Positions 8,067 to 16,014 of a DNA stretch of 35,494 nucleotides are shown here, piece after piece. A model generated the notes under the pieces. The model had not been told where the DNA came from and ran no database searches. It was given only the letters and a program-made list of their open reading frames with translations. Made by a program: the position numbers and the translations under genes. Source of the stretch: CAYPHY01 sp964410625 (GTDB lineage Bacteria > Chloroflexota > Anaerolineae > Promineifilales > Promineifilaceae); the NCBI GenBank assembly GCA_964410625.1, contig CAYPHY010000052.1, positions 1-35,494 on the forward strand, read 5' to 3'. Position 1 is the first letter of the stretch; the number at the start of each line of letters is the position of its first letter.

Positions 8067-8504
8067 TTACAACTCTCTCAAATGCTCAGTCAGGGCTGTT
8101 AAACCCAACAAGTAACTCTGCACGCCAAAGCCGCTAATCTGTCCCACCGCTACCGGCGCAATCACCGACTGCTGGCGAAACGCCTCCCGCGCGTGGATAT
8201 TGGAAAGATGGACCTCGACGATGGGCAATTCGACGGCCGCCAACGCATCCCGCAACGCATAACTATAATGGGTAAACGCTCCTGGGTTAATCAAAATCCC
8301 ATTTGCCCACCCCCGCGCCTCATGGATCGCGTCAATCAGCACCCCTTCGTGGTTCGACTGCAAAAAGCGCAATTCCACGCCCACAGGCTCGGCCGCCTCC
8401 CGCAACGCCTCATTGATGTCATCCAGGGTCTGACGGCCGTACACCTCCGGCTCCCGCGTCCCCAACAAATTCAAATTCGGCCCATGTAACACTAAAATCT
8501 GCAT
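8067..8504 (-). CDS. aroQ: 3-dehydroquinate dehydratase, type II (AroQ)
   Basis: This is the third enzyme of the shikimate pathway, converting 3-dehydroquinate to 3-dehydroshikimate in the cytoplasm. At 145 residues it has the normal type II length. The signature GPNLNLLGTREPEVYG (residues 8-23) holds the catalytic Tyr and flexible-loop Arg. QSNHEG, INPGAFTHYS and VEVHLSNIHAREAFR hold the other active-site Asn, His and Arg residues. All key residues are present. It is not linked to other aromatic-pathway genes here. Upstream on its strand lies a RidA pseudogene. Confidence 0.95.
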   Translation of the reverse strand: MQILVLHGPNLNLLGTREPEVYGRQTLDDINEALREAAEPVGVELRFLQSNHEGVLIDAIHEARGWANGILINPGAFTHYSYALRDALAAVELPIVEVHLSNIHAREAFRQQSVIAPVAVGQISGFGVQSYLLGLTALTEHLREL

Positions 8505-8535
8505 AAGCGACCACCCAAAAGAATGAAAATATGAG

Positions 8536-8647
8536 CTATCCTACGATCCATCCATGTAGATAGGCGACGTTCTGAACCAGCGTATGTTGTGCCGCCTGTG
8601 CCAGCGTTTCAAACTGCGCGGGCTTCAGGTCATTATTCAGGCGCAAG
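8536..8647 (-). other. Unrecognised coding remnant downstream of the RidA pseudogene
   Basis: On the minus strand the reading LNNDLKPAQFETLAQAAQHT continues to a stop at 8536 with good coding character but no start of its own, since the upstream part of that frame is the out-of-frame RidA pseudogene. I cannot name the family. It may be the tail of a gene lost when the pseudogene arrived, or chance. Confidence 0.3.
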
Positions 8648-9046
8648 CTAAAGCGCATCACCCGCTCCAACAATGGCCTCGACTTCAATCTCAACCAGAT
8701 AGATGTCGTTGACCAGCCGGGCTTCGACCAATGTACTGACCGGTTCAATCCCCTTAAAACGTTCGCCAAAAACAGAGGCGACCGCTTCCCAATGGCCCAT
8801 GTCACTGACGTACATCCGCGTTCGTACCACGTCCGCCAGACGGCCGCCCAAATCGTTAATCGCCTTCTCAATCTTGTCCAGAATGTAGCTCGTTTGCGCG
8901 GCCGGGTCTCCTGGCCCAACAAGATTGCCCTACGGGTCGGTGGCGGTCGTGCCAGCGACTACAATGCGCTCACCATAACGAATGGCGCGGCAATAGCTGT
9001 AACGTCGTTCCTAAATCGTTCCTGTGCTAACCGATTGTTTTTCCAA
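8648..9046 (-). pseudogene. RidA (YjgF/YER057c/UK114) pseudogene with two in-frame amber codons
   Basis: Read on the minus strand from a TTG at 9044-9046, this copy is exactly 399 bases, the same length as the intact RidA gene at 20900-21298, without indels. Codon 12 (Trp in the intact gene) is TAG at 9011-9013 and codon 39 (Glu) is TAG at 8930-8932; the ATG start has become TTG. The rest aligns throughout, for example GGRLADVVRTRMYVSDM and VEAIVGAGDAL. The preserved length suggests recent inactivation by point mutation. Amber read-through is unlikely because TAG ends normal genes here, including the intact RidA. Confidence 0.85.
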
Positions 9047-9461
9047 ACCCATAAAACCCATACCCCTTTCCCTTTATATCAAGACCTACGCAGTTATGTG
9101 TGTGTCGGAAAGTTCGCTTAGAAACCGGGTTTCTATCGGGCAAACGATTCGGCCTGGTAAAAGCTAAGAAACCCGGTTTCTGTCCTCAAGAAACTTTCCG
9201 CATTTTACTTAAGACGTTTTCGACACGATGCCACAAACAGTCGAGGTGTCTATTCCTGTTATTTGTGAAATTCGTGTCAAAACGCGCAAGGCCGAAGCTG
9301 ATCAAAGATGCAAACCAGGATCAACTATAGCTGATCCGGACCGAGATGAGTAATAAAATTTTGTATAAGTGACAAATGCCGATTGGCAAATACCTCGTTT
9401 TGTATTAGCATCCGGCGTCAAGCGTCTGACCCATGCGATTAGCACTTTACGGAGGACTAGA
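9047..9461. other. 415-bp gene-free region with an extended palindrome (9108-9199)
   Basis: AGAAACCGGGTTTCT at 9120-9134 is perfectly repeated in inverse at 9167-9181, and the outer GGAAAGTT (9108-9115) pairs with AACTTTCC (9192-9199). The unit belongs to the family seen at 3751-3813. The remainder, up to the leader peptide at 9462, is AT-richer and should hold the promoter for the VOC/BetC genes, but I found no convincing -35/-10 pair. Confidence 0.6.
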
Positions 9462-9509
9462 ATGAAGGGAAAAACAGTAGCAAGGAGTCCGTTAGGAGCG
9501 ACCAGATGA
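9462..9509 (+). CDS. 15-residue leader peptide translationally coupled to the VOC gene
   Basis: GGAGG at 9451-9455 lies 6 bases before an ATG that encodes MKGKTVARSPLGATR and stops at TGA 9507-9509. That stop overlaps the ATG of the next gene as ATGA, the classic coupling arrangement. The next gene has its own TAGGAG site inside the leader. The peptide has no run of one amino acid that would indicate attenuation, though four of fifteen residues are basic. It may be a translation-coupling leader or a decayed N-terminus. Confidence 0.45.
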   Translation: MKGKTVARSPLGATR

Positions 9510-9964
9510 AATCAGAAAAGTCCAACCTGAAGAGGATGGATAACGTCGGCATCGTGGTGGAATCTCTCGATGAGGCCGTCACTTTTTTCGCCGAGCTGGG
9601 CCTGACACTCGAAGGACGAGCTATGGTCGAAGGAGAATGGGCCGGGCGCGTCACTGGGCTAGGCACACAGCGCGTCGAGATCGCCATGATGGTCACCCCC
9701 GACGGCCGCAGCCGGCTCGAGCTTTCGCGATTTCTCACCCCGCCTGTAGTCGCCGATCATCGCAACGCCCCGGTGAACGCGCTCGGATACCTGCGTATCA
9801 TGTTCACTGTCGAAGACCTCGACGAAACGCTCGCCAGGCTCCGCAAACACGGCGCCCAACTCGTCGGTGAAGTGGTCCAGTACGAGGACTCATACCGCCT
9901 TTGCTATATCCGCGGCCCCGAAGGGCTGCTCATCGGGCTGGCCGAAGAAATCTCAAATCAGTGA
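9506..9964 (+). CDS. VOC (glyoxalase/bleomycin resistance/dioxygenase) superfamily protein (152 aa)
   Basis: TAGGAG at 9493-9498 precedes the ATG by 7 bases. The sequence shows two babab halves of the vicinal-oxygen-chelate fold: LKRMDNVGIVVESLDEAVTFFAELGL (begins near residue 8) and LGYLRIMFTVEDLDETLARLRKHGAQLVGEV (near 93), ending in CYIRGPEGLLIGLAEE, whose Glu is the usual last metal ligand. The expected His at the start of the first strand is replaced (DNVGIVV, where HVGIVV is typical), so metal binding may be altered. The substrate is unknown. It is on the same strand as BetC with only 56 bases between them. Confidence 0.85.
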   Translation: MKSEKSNLKRMDNVGIVVESLDEAVTFFAELGLTLEGRAMVEGEWAGRVTGLGTQRVEIAMMVTPDGRSRLELSRFLTPPVVADHRNAPVNALGYLRIMFTVEDLDETLARLRKHGAQLVGEVVQYEDSYRLCYIRGPEGLLIGLAEEISNQ

Positions 9965-10020
9965 CGTACTGAATCTGAAAGCCATGTCATCATTTACCAG
10001 TTGAACACTTTGAGCACTAC

Positions 10021-11580
10021 ATGAAGGGAACACAGCCTAACATCCTGCTGATTATGGCCGACCAGATGGCCGGGCCGGCCTTACCCATCTATGGGCATCC
10101 ACTCGTCCAGGCTCCATACCTGACCGACCTGGGGACAAACGGTGTCGTCTTCGACAGTGCCTATTGCAACAGTCCCTTGTGTGCTCCGTCGCGCTTTTCA
10201 ATGATGACCGGCCAACTGCCGTCGCGCATCGGGGCCTATGACAACGCGGCCGAACTCCCCGCCGCCATCCCCACCCTCGCCCACTACCTGCGCCTACTTG
10301 GCTATCGCACCTGCCTCTCTGGCAAGATGCACTTCGTCGGCCCCGACCAGCTACACGGCTTTGAAGAGCGATTGACAACCGACATCTATCCCGCTGATTT
10401 TGGCTGGACGCCGGACTGGGAGCGGCCGGAGGAACGGCCGTCCTGGTATCACAACATGCTCAGCGTGGTGCAGGCCGGGACCTGCCAGACCAGCAATCAG
10501 CTAGACTTCGATGAGGAAGTGGCCTTCAAATCAGTACGCAAACTGTATGACCTGGCGCGGGATGAGGATGAGCGGCCGTTTTTCCTTCTCGTCTCCTTCA
10601 CCCACCCCCACGATCCCTTCGCCATCACTCCCGAACAGTGGGATCGCTATGACCACGACGACATTGACCTACCGGCCGTGCCGCCCATCCCCTATGACCA
10701 GCTTGACCCACACAGCCAGCGACTGTACCGTGTCTCGGCGATGGATCAATACGCCCAGACGGAGGAACGCGTGTTAAACGCTCGCCACGCTTACTACGGC
10801 GCGATCAGCTATGTAGATGACAAGGTCGGGCAGCTTTTGCAAGCCTTACGGGCGACGCGACAGTTAGAGAACACCATCATCATCTTCACCTCTGATCACG
10901 GCGAGATGCTGGACGAACGGGGACTGTGGTATAAGATGTCTTTCTTTGAGTGGTCGGCTCGTATTCCGCTGCTCATCCACGCCCCCGGCCGCTTTTTGCC
11001 GCGCCGCGTGAGCAGCCATGTATCGTTGGTAGACCTGTTACCGACTCTGGTTGACATGGGCAGCGACGGGCAGATAATGGAGTATGCGGCGCCGATTGAC
11101 GGCCGCAGCCTGCTACCGTTGCTTCATGGGGATACGTCCGGCGCGGCCGATGTTGCCCTTGGCGAGATGCTCGGTGAAGGGGCGATTGCGCCGCTGCTGA
11201 TGATCCGGCGCGGCCGATACAAATACATTTATAGCCAGCCCGATCCGGAGCAGCTTTATGATTTGGCGGCCGATCCTCATGAGTTGGTCAATCTAGCCGG
11301 ACAACCAGGACATGAAGCTGTGCGTCAGGAGTTTTACAACGAGGTTATGCGCCGTTGGGATTTAGAGAGGCTCAATCAGGAGATCATCGCCAGCCAGCGG
11401 CGACGGCGACTGGTTCACGACGCTTTGATGCACGGCCGACACACCCCCTGGGACTTCCAACCCCACGAAGACGCCTCGCAAAAATACATGCGAAACCATC
11501 TTGACCTGAATGTATTGGAGCAAACATCCCGCTTCCCCCCACCGGAGCTTCCGCCAACCGATAGATCACCAGTTACTTAA
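10021..11580 (+). CDS. betC: Choline-sulfatase (BetC), 519 aa
   Basis: BetC hydrolyses choline-O-sulfate to choline and sulfate. PNILLIMADQM (residues 6-16) supplies the first metal-binding Asp. LCAPSRFSMMTGQLPSRIGAYDN holds the sulfatase C-x-P-S-R box; Cys54 would be converted to formylglycine. SFTHPHDPF and TSDHGEMLDERGLWYKMSFFEW give the remaining metal and substrate residues, the latter typical of choline-sulfatases. The C-terminal tail HGRHTPWDFQPHEDASQKYMRNH is a BetC hallmark and separates it from other sulfatases. No choline dehydrogenase or formylglycine-generating enzyme lies in the window. Its product fits with the quaternary-amine genes at 30793-35066. The ribosome site is weak. 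Confidence 0.9.
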   Translation: MKGTQPNILLIMADQMAGPALPIYGHPLVQAPYLTDLGTNGVVFDSAYCNSPLCAPSRFSMMTGQLPSRIGAYDNAAELPAAIPTLAHYLRLLGYRTCLSGKMHFVGPDQLHGFEERLTTDIYPADFGWTPDWERPEERPSWYHNMLSVVQAGTCQTSNQLDFDEEVAFKSVRKLYDLARDEDERPFFLLVSFTHPHDPFAITPEQWDRYDHDDIDLPAVPPIPYDQLDPHSQRLYRVSAMDQYAQTEERVLNARHAYYGAISYVDDKVGQLLQALRATRQLENTIIIFTSDHGEMLDERGLWYKMSFFEWSARIPLLIHAPGRFLPRRVSSHVSLVDLLPTLVDMGSDGQIMEYAAPIDGRSLLPLLHGDTSGAADVALGEMLGEGAIAPLLMIRRGRYKYIYSQPDPEQLYDLAADPHELVNLAGQPGHEAVRQEFYNEVMRRWDLERLNQEIIASQRRRRLVHDALMHGRHTPWDFQPHEDASQKYMRNHLDLNVLEQTSRFPPPELPPTDRSPVT

Positions 11581-11655
11581 AGAGAGTTTTACTCACACGT
11601 CCTTCGTTCAACCGTGCCATAGCAAGGTCAAGGATTCGGTCACCAAATGCTGCTA

Positions 11656-12621
11656 CTAATGTGTGGTTCCATTATCAAGGAGTACCGGTAGCATGATTTC
11701 ATCTAATGTATTGGCTATGAACAATTGATCGCTAATAGCCTCCAGTAGAACGGGGTTTTCAATTGCCCGCACACGGCGGACAAAGTTCTCTGGCAGCGGA
11801 CCAAATTTTTTAGCGATCATGCTTAGGAGCATCTCCTGCCGTCCTTCTTGCCGTCCTTCTTGCCGCCCTTCTTGCCGCCCTTCTTGTCTAATCCGCTCAT
11901 GCCACATCAATTCGATATCCGGTAAGGCTTCCATACCTTCACCTCCTAAGTCAGCTGGTAGACGGGATTGCGGGAGATAAGTTGCCACCAGACTCACTAA
12001 AAACTCTCTGTCACCTTCAGTTAAGCTTGCCTTTATTATCGTCTGAAGTGCCTGAAATTTCAAGCGAGCCAGCTCTTCACCACTTGGTGCTTTGCTGGCT
12101 GGTTTCATCAGCACAGTCAATGCGGCCGCGACGGGATCATCCCGTACAAGATATTCATTGCTAGGCAAATCACGCAGGCCAACCTGTCCATAGCGAAAGC
12201 GGATTAATTCGCGTTCAAAAAGCGTTTCTCGATACGAACGCCAGCGCAGACCACCGGCACGTGGCATCAAAACTAATGCTAAGGGCAACACCGGCTTTTG
12301 CCGCAACAAGCGAATCAGGGAGTAGTACTCAAACATGCGTTGGGGAAGTGTTTGCTGGTGTCCCGCCTCCACCTCTACATGGACAACAATCACTTCAGGC
12401 TGCTCCTCTATGGTACGCACTTCGGCCACCACATCGGTGATTCGTAACCGTTGCTCTGGTAAATTAATGACCAATTCCTTATCCACGAAAGTCAAGGTGG
12501 AGAAATCTAATCGTTTCGCTTCATCTGGGAAAAAGATGGTCACAAATTGTGGTAAGAAGCGGTGGAGAAATTCCTTGAAAATGCGATCATGTGAAATAGA
12601 TGATGTTTTGCGCTTTGACAC
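11656..12621 (-). CDS. Rpn/PD-(D/E)XK-type transposase-like nuclease with RQEG repeats (321 aa)
   Basis: ISHDRIFKEFLHRFLPQFV at the N-terminus, DVVAEVRT, and VIVVHVEVEAGHQ match the recombination-promoting nuclease/putative transposase (Rpn) family, whose restriction-like nuclease core uses these acidic residues. Near residue 245 a tandem block (RQEG repeated four times, ending RQEM) is encoded by about four 12-bp units at roughly 11835-11889. The C-terminus (about 255-321) resembles the DUF4351-type helical tail. The GTG at 12621 is chosen because GGAGG lies 12 bases upstream and it gives the usual short lead into ISHD; an ATG at 12660 has no ribosome site. Its 3' neighbour is divergent BetC. 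Such genes are often mobile and of unclear role. Confidence 0.75.
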   Translation of the reverse strand: MSKRKTSSISHDRIFKEFLHRFLPQFVTIFFPDEAKRLDFSTLTFVDKELVINLPEQRLRITDVVAEVRTIEEQPEVIVVHVEVEAGHQQTLPQRMFEYYSLIRLLRQKPVLPLALVLMPRAGGLRWRSYRETLFERELIRFRYGQVGLRDLPSNEYLVRDDPVAAALTVLMKPASKAPSGEELARLKFQALQTIIKASLTEGDREFLVSLVATYLPQSRLPADLGGEGMEALPDIELMWHERIRQEGRQEGRQEGRQEGRQEMLLSMIAKKFGPLPENFVRRVRAIENPVLLEAISDQLFIANTLDEIMLPVLLDNGTTH

Positions 12622-12723
12622 GGTGGATAGTGACCTCCAGCATTGAATGGAGGAAATCATATCTCGTTTTGAACCATAAGAAAAAGGCTTTTCAACTGTG
12701 GAAATATCACAAAACCAGATCTT

Positions 12724-13800
12724 TTATTCTTTTGGCTTTGCTTGGAGCGGAATTTTGCTTCTACCTTGCTGATCCGCCAGATGGCAGGCGACGAAGTGGC
12801 CCGGCCGCACTTCTCGATATTCAGGCTCGACCTCAAAGCAAGTGTCGAAGGCCAACGGGCAGCGTGTGTTGAACACGCATCCGCGCGGCTTGTTGGCCGG
12901 GCTGGGGACCTCTCCTTTGAGGATGATGCGCCGCCGTTGTCTTTCCCGCTTGGGATTGGGCAGGGGAACGGCCGAAATCAACGACTGCGTGTAAGGATGC
13001 AATGGGTCATTGAACAGCGTATTGCGATCCGCCAGTTCCATAATTTTGCCCAAATACATCACCGCTACCTGATCGGAAATGTGCTTGACCATGCTCAGGT
13101 CGTGGGCGATAAAGAGATAAGTCAGCCCCAGTTGTTCTTGCAACTCTTCGAGCAGGTTGATCACCTGCGCCTGAATAGACACGTCCAGGGCGGAGATAGG
13201 CTCATCGCAGACAACGAAACTGGGATTGAGCGCCAATGCCCGCGCGATGTTGATCCGTTGCCGTTGGCCGCCAGAGAATTCGTGTGGGAAACGTTTGGCC
13301 CAGGCAGGCTTGAGGCCAACCAGTTGCAGCAATTCAGCCACCCGCGCCCGTATTTCAGCTTCGCTACTGACGCCATGAATGACCAGCGGCTCGCCAATAA
13401 TCTTACCCACCGAATGGCGCGGGTTGAGCGAGGCATAGGAGTCCTGGAAGATCATCTGCATTTTCGGCCGCAACTGCCGCAATCCCGCTTCATCCAGCGT
13501 GGTCAGATCGATATCTTCATAATAAACGCTGCCAGCCGTCGGCCGTTGCAACTGCAATATCGTTCTGCCTATCGTTGATTTGCCACAGCCGCTTTCACCG
13601 ACGAGGCCCAGCGTTTCCCCTCGCCTGACCACAAACGACATCCCGTCCACCGCTTTGACCGCACCCACCTGACGGCTGACAATCAGCCCCTTGTTGATCG
13701 GGAAATACTTCTTCAACTGCTCCACACGCACCAGAACGCCTTTTTCTGGTTTCGCGGGAGCCTGGTTGTTCGTTGGTGCGGCCGTCGTCTCAAATGTCAT
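12724..13800 (-). CDS. Peptide-type ABC transporter ATP-binding protein, OppF/DppF-like (358 aa)
   Basis: GGAGG lies 7 bases before the ATG at 13800, which overlaps the end of the upstream ATPase gene by 11 bases, so the two are translationally coupled. Walker A is GESGCGKSTIGRT, the Q-loop FQDSYASLNPR, the signature FSGGQRQRINIARAL, and Walker B FVVCDEPISALDVS with the H-loop IAHDLSM. The extra C-terminal region has Cys residues in CVFNTRCPLAFDTC, the Fe-S-like motif found in OppD/OppF/DppD/DppF. It energises uptake through the permeases encoded upstream. It is the last transporter gene. Confidence 0.93.
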   Translation of the reverse strand: MTFETTAAPTNNQAPAKPEKGVLVRVEQLKKYFPINKGLIVSRQVGAVKAVDGMSFVVRRGETLGLVGESGCGKSTIGRTILQLQRPTAGSVYYEDIDLTTLDEAGLRQLRPKMQMIFQDSYASLNPRHSVGKIIGEPLVIHGVSSEAEIRARVAELLQLVGLKPAWAKRFPHEFSGGQRQRINIARALALNPSFVVCDEPISALDVSIQAQVINLLEELQEQLGLTYLFIAHDLSMVKHISDQVAVMYLGKIMELADRNTLFNDPLHPYTQSLISAVPLPNPKRERQRRRIILKGEVPSPANKPRGCVFNTRCPLAFDTCFEVEPEYREVRPGHFVACHLADQQGRSKIPLQAKPKE

Positions 13801-14803
13801 CTCTCGGCCTCCCTTTCTCGACATCATAAAAGCAGGCGACCTGATGCCGCTGGCCAACGGCGATCAGCGGCGGGACCTCCTGCCAACAGCGTTCAAAGGC
13901 ATAAGGGCAACGACGGGCAAAGGGACAGCGGCGCAATTCCTGGAGCAGGTTGGGCGGCGACCCTTTGATATTGACCAGCCGTTGGGGTTCGTCGGCCGTC
14001 TCTTCCAGGCTAGGGACGGCGCCGAGCAGGCCAATCGTATAGGGATGTTGCGGCCGCTCATACAGATCGTCAACTGGTGCGCTTTCAACCACGGTCCCGC
14101 CATACATCACCAGCACCCGGTCTGCCAGTCCGGCCACCACTCCCAAATCATGGCTAATCCAGATCACCGCCATCCCAATCGTATCGCGCAGGCGTTTGAC
14201 CAGATCAACGATTTGCGCCTGGATGGTCACATCCAGCGCGGTCGTCGGTTCGTCGGCAATCAAAATCTTGGGCATACAGGCGACGGCGATAGCGATCATC
14301 ACGCGCTGGCGCATCCCACCGGAAAATTGATGTGGATAGCTCCCATAGCGTGCCTCGGCATCGGGAATGCCGACGAGGGCTAATAACTCAATCGCCCGTT
14401 GCCGTGCCTCGGCCGGACTGACCTGCAAATGCCGGATAATGGATTCGCTGATCTGCCGTCCAATCGTCATCGTTGGGTTCAGCGAACTGAGCGGGTCCTG
14501 AAAAATAAAGCCGATTTCGCCGCCACGCACCTGACGGATCTCTTTATCGCCTAGCTGGAGCAAGTCCCTGCCGTTGTTTCCATTGTGAAATAGGGCCTGG
14601 CCGCCCTCGATCTTGCCCGGCGGCCGAGGGATCAGACCAACCAGCGATAGCATCGTCACCGATTTACCGCTGCCGCTTTCGCCCACAATGGCCAGCGTTT
14701 CATCCTCTCCCAGCTCGAAACTGACGCCGTTTAAGGCATGGACGACTCCATCTACCGAATAAAAGCGGGTAACTAAATTATTGACCTGGAGAATCGGCCG
14801 CAT
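13790..14803 (-). CDS. Peptide-type ABC transporter ATP-binding protein, OppD/DppD-like (337 aa)
   Basis: The ATG at 14803 with an AGG-rich stretch 9 bases upstream is preferred to a TTG at 14821. Walker A is GESGSGKSVTMLS, the Q-loop FQDPLSSLNPT, the signature FSGGMRQRVMIAIAV, and Walker B ILIADEPTTALDV, followed by ISHDLGV. The C-terminal CPFARRCPYAFERC motif and the oligopeptide-type extension identify the OppD/DppD class. It pairs with the OppF-like subunit to form the heterodimeric motor. The upstream gap contains a long hairpin at 14822-14896 that could reduce expression relative to the permease genes. Confidence 0.93.
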   Translation of the reverse strand: MRPILQVNNLVTRFYSVDGVVHALNGVSFELGEDETLAIVGESGSGKSVTMLSLVGLIPRPPGKIEGGQALFHNGNNGRDLLQLGDKEIRQVRGGEIGFIFQDPLSSLNPTMTIGRQISESIIRHLQVSPAEARQRAIELLALVGIPDAEARYGSYPHQFSGGMRQRVMIAIAVACMPKILIADEPTTALDVTIQAQIVDLVKRLRDTIGMAVIWISHDLGVVAGLADRVLVMYGGTVVESAPVDDLYERPQHPYTIGLLGAVPSLEETADEPQRLVNIKGSPPNLLQELRRCPFARRCPYAFERCWQEVPPLIAVGQRHQVACFYDVEKGRPRDDI

Positions 14804-14821
14804 ACTCTTTTTCCTGTACAA

Positions 14822-14896
14822 GGAAGCTCACGCAAAGGTGCAGAGTTCGCTAAGTTCTTTCTTTGCGCTCTTAGCGTCTTTGCGTGAGATAGCTTC
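14822..14896. repeat. Long imperfect hairpin inside the transporter operon
   Basis: CTCACGCAAAG at 14827-14837 pairs exactly with CTTTGCGTGAG at 14878-14888; inner CGCTAAG (14848-14854) pairs with CTTAGCG (14870-14876), and outer GAAGCT pairs with AGCTTC. It fills the gap between the OppC-like and OppD-like genes. Confidence 0.75.
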
Positions 14897-14902
14897 ATTC
14901 CT

Positions 14903-15847
14903 TTATCTGCGTGAACGACGCAAGCGCGGGTCTAATACATCACGCAGCCAATCGCCTAATAGATTCATTCCCAACGTGGTGATGGCGATGGCGACGCCGG
15001 GATAGATGGCTATCCAGGGGTAAATGGTGAGATATTGGCGGCCGTTCGCCAGCATATTGCCCCAACTGGGTACGCTGGGCGGCACGCTGAGTCCTAGAAA
15101 CCCCAGGCCCGCCTCATAAAAAATCATGGCCGACATCTCGAAGGTAGCCACCGTGATCAGCGGGCCGATCAAGTTGGGCAAGATGTGGTCGAAGAGGATG
15201 CGCGGTGTGCGCGCGCCAACGCTAATGGCTGATTCCACATAGCCCGATTGGCGAATACGCAGCACCTCGCCACGAGTAATACGGGCGAAAATCGGGGCGT
15301 CGGTAATGCCAAAAATCAGGATGACATTCAGCAAACTTCTCCCCAAAATAGCGGCGATAAAGACCACAAACAACAGATAAGGCAATGCCAGCAAGAGATT
15401 GACAAAGCCCATAATCACATTGTCCACCCGGCCGCCGACGTAACCAGCCACCAGACCGATGAGCAAGCCCAGGCTACCGGCGATTAGCACGCCAAAAAAG
15501 CCAACGGTTAGCGATACCCGGCTGCCATAAACAATACGGCTAAATACATCACGGCCGATGCTATCCGTCCCCAACGGATATTCCCAGCTACCTTCTTCGG
15601 TCCAGGCTGGGGGCTGCTTGGCAACCCGCAAGTTTTGTTCAAGCGGATCATGTGGTGCGATCCAGGGGGCAAAAACGGCCGTCACCACCACCAACAGAAA
15701 CAACGCCAGCCCCAACATGCCGGAGCGATCACGGCCGAGCAGTCTGGCCCCATAGCGCAAACGGCCGCGCCAGCTACGCTCCTCCATATCTTCCCAAACC
15801 AATTCTTCCCGAACCGGTTCGTTGCTTATTTCAACTGCCTCAGCCAT
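14903..15847 (-). CDS. ABC transporter permease, OppC/DppC-like (314 aa)
   Basis: The ATG at 15847 follows GAGGCGGC. After a cytoplasmic N-terminus (about 40 residues), the first helix (MLGLALFLLVVVTAVFAPWIAPHDP) is the typical OppC start, and YPLGTDSIGRDVFSRIVYGSRVSL is the family's conserved region. Five further helices follow. The cytoplasmic EAA loop is SAISVGARTPRILFDHILPNLIGPL, which contacts the ATPases. It forms the membrane channel with the OppB-like subunit. The upstream gap is a low-complexity repeat rather than a promoter-like region, which fits an operon. Confidence 0.93.
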   Translation of the reverse strand: MAEAVEISNEPVREELVWEDMEERSWRGRLRYGARLLGRDRSGMLGLALFLLVVVTAVFAPWIAPHDPLEQNLRVAKQPPAWTEEGSWEYPLGTDSIGRDVFSRIVYGSRVSLTVGFFGVLIAGSLGLLIGLVAGYVGGRVDNVIMGFVNLLLALPYLLFVVFIAAILGRSLLNVILIFGITDAPIFARITRGEVLRIRQSGYVESAISVGARTPRILFDHILPNLIGPLITVATFEMSAMIFYEAGLGFLGLSVPPSVPSWGNMLANGRQYLTIYPWIAIYPGVAIAITTLGMNLLGDWLRDVLDPRLRRSRR

Positions 15848-15859
15848 AAAGCCGCCTCT

Positions 15860-16014
15860 GGGGAGTAGAGAGTGGGGAGTGGAGAGTAATTAGTGAATAG
15901 TAGTTGAGCTAAACCGCTAATCTCCCAGTCTCCCAGTCTCCCAGTCTCTCAATCTCTTAATCTCTTAATCTCCCAATCTCCAATCTCTACTCATCACTCT
16001 CCACTCTACTCCCC
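15860..16014. repeat. Low-complexity palindromic repeat of CTCCCAGTCT/GGGGAGTAGAG words
   Basis: GGGGAGTAGAG at 15860-15870 pairs with CTCTACTCCCC at 16004-16014. Between them are several near-tandem 9-base units of the CTCCCAGT and CTCTTAAT type. The right arm contains the stop codon of the OppB-like gene, so the repeat encodes the last residues of that protein. Confidence 0.75.

Noticed and set aside
8930..9013. Amber read-through (recoding) to explain the two TAG codons in the RidA copy
   Set aside because: TAG is an ordinary stop here (the intact RidA, OppB-like and phosphatase genes end in TAG), and the start codon is also degraded.
9100..9330. 76-codon plus-strand frame
   Set aside because: It reads straight through the perfect palindrome at 9108-9199, has no ribosome site, and its translation has no domain-like pattern.
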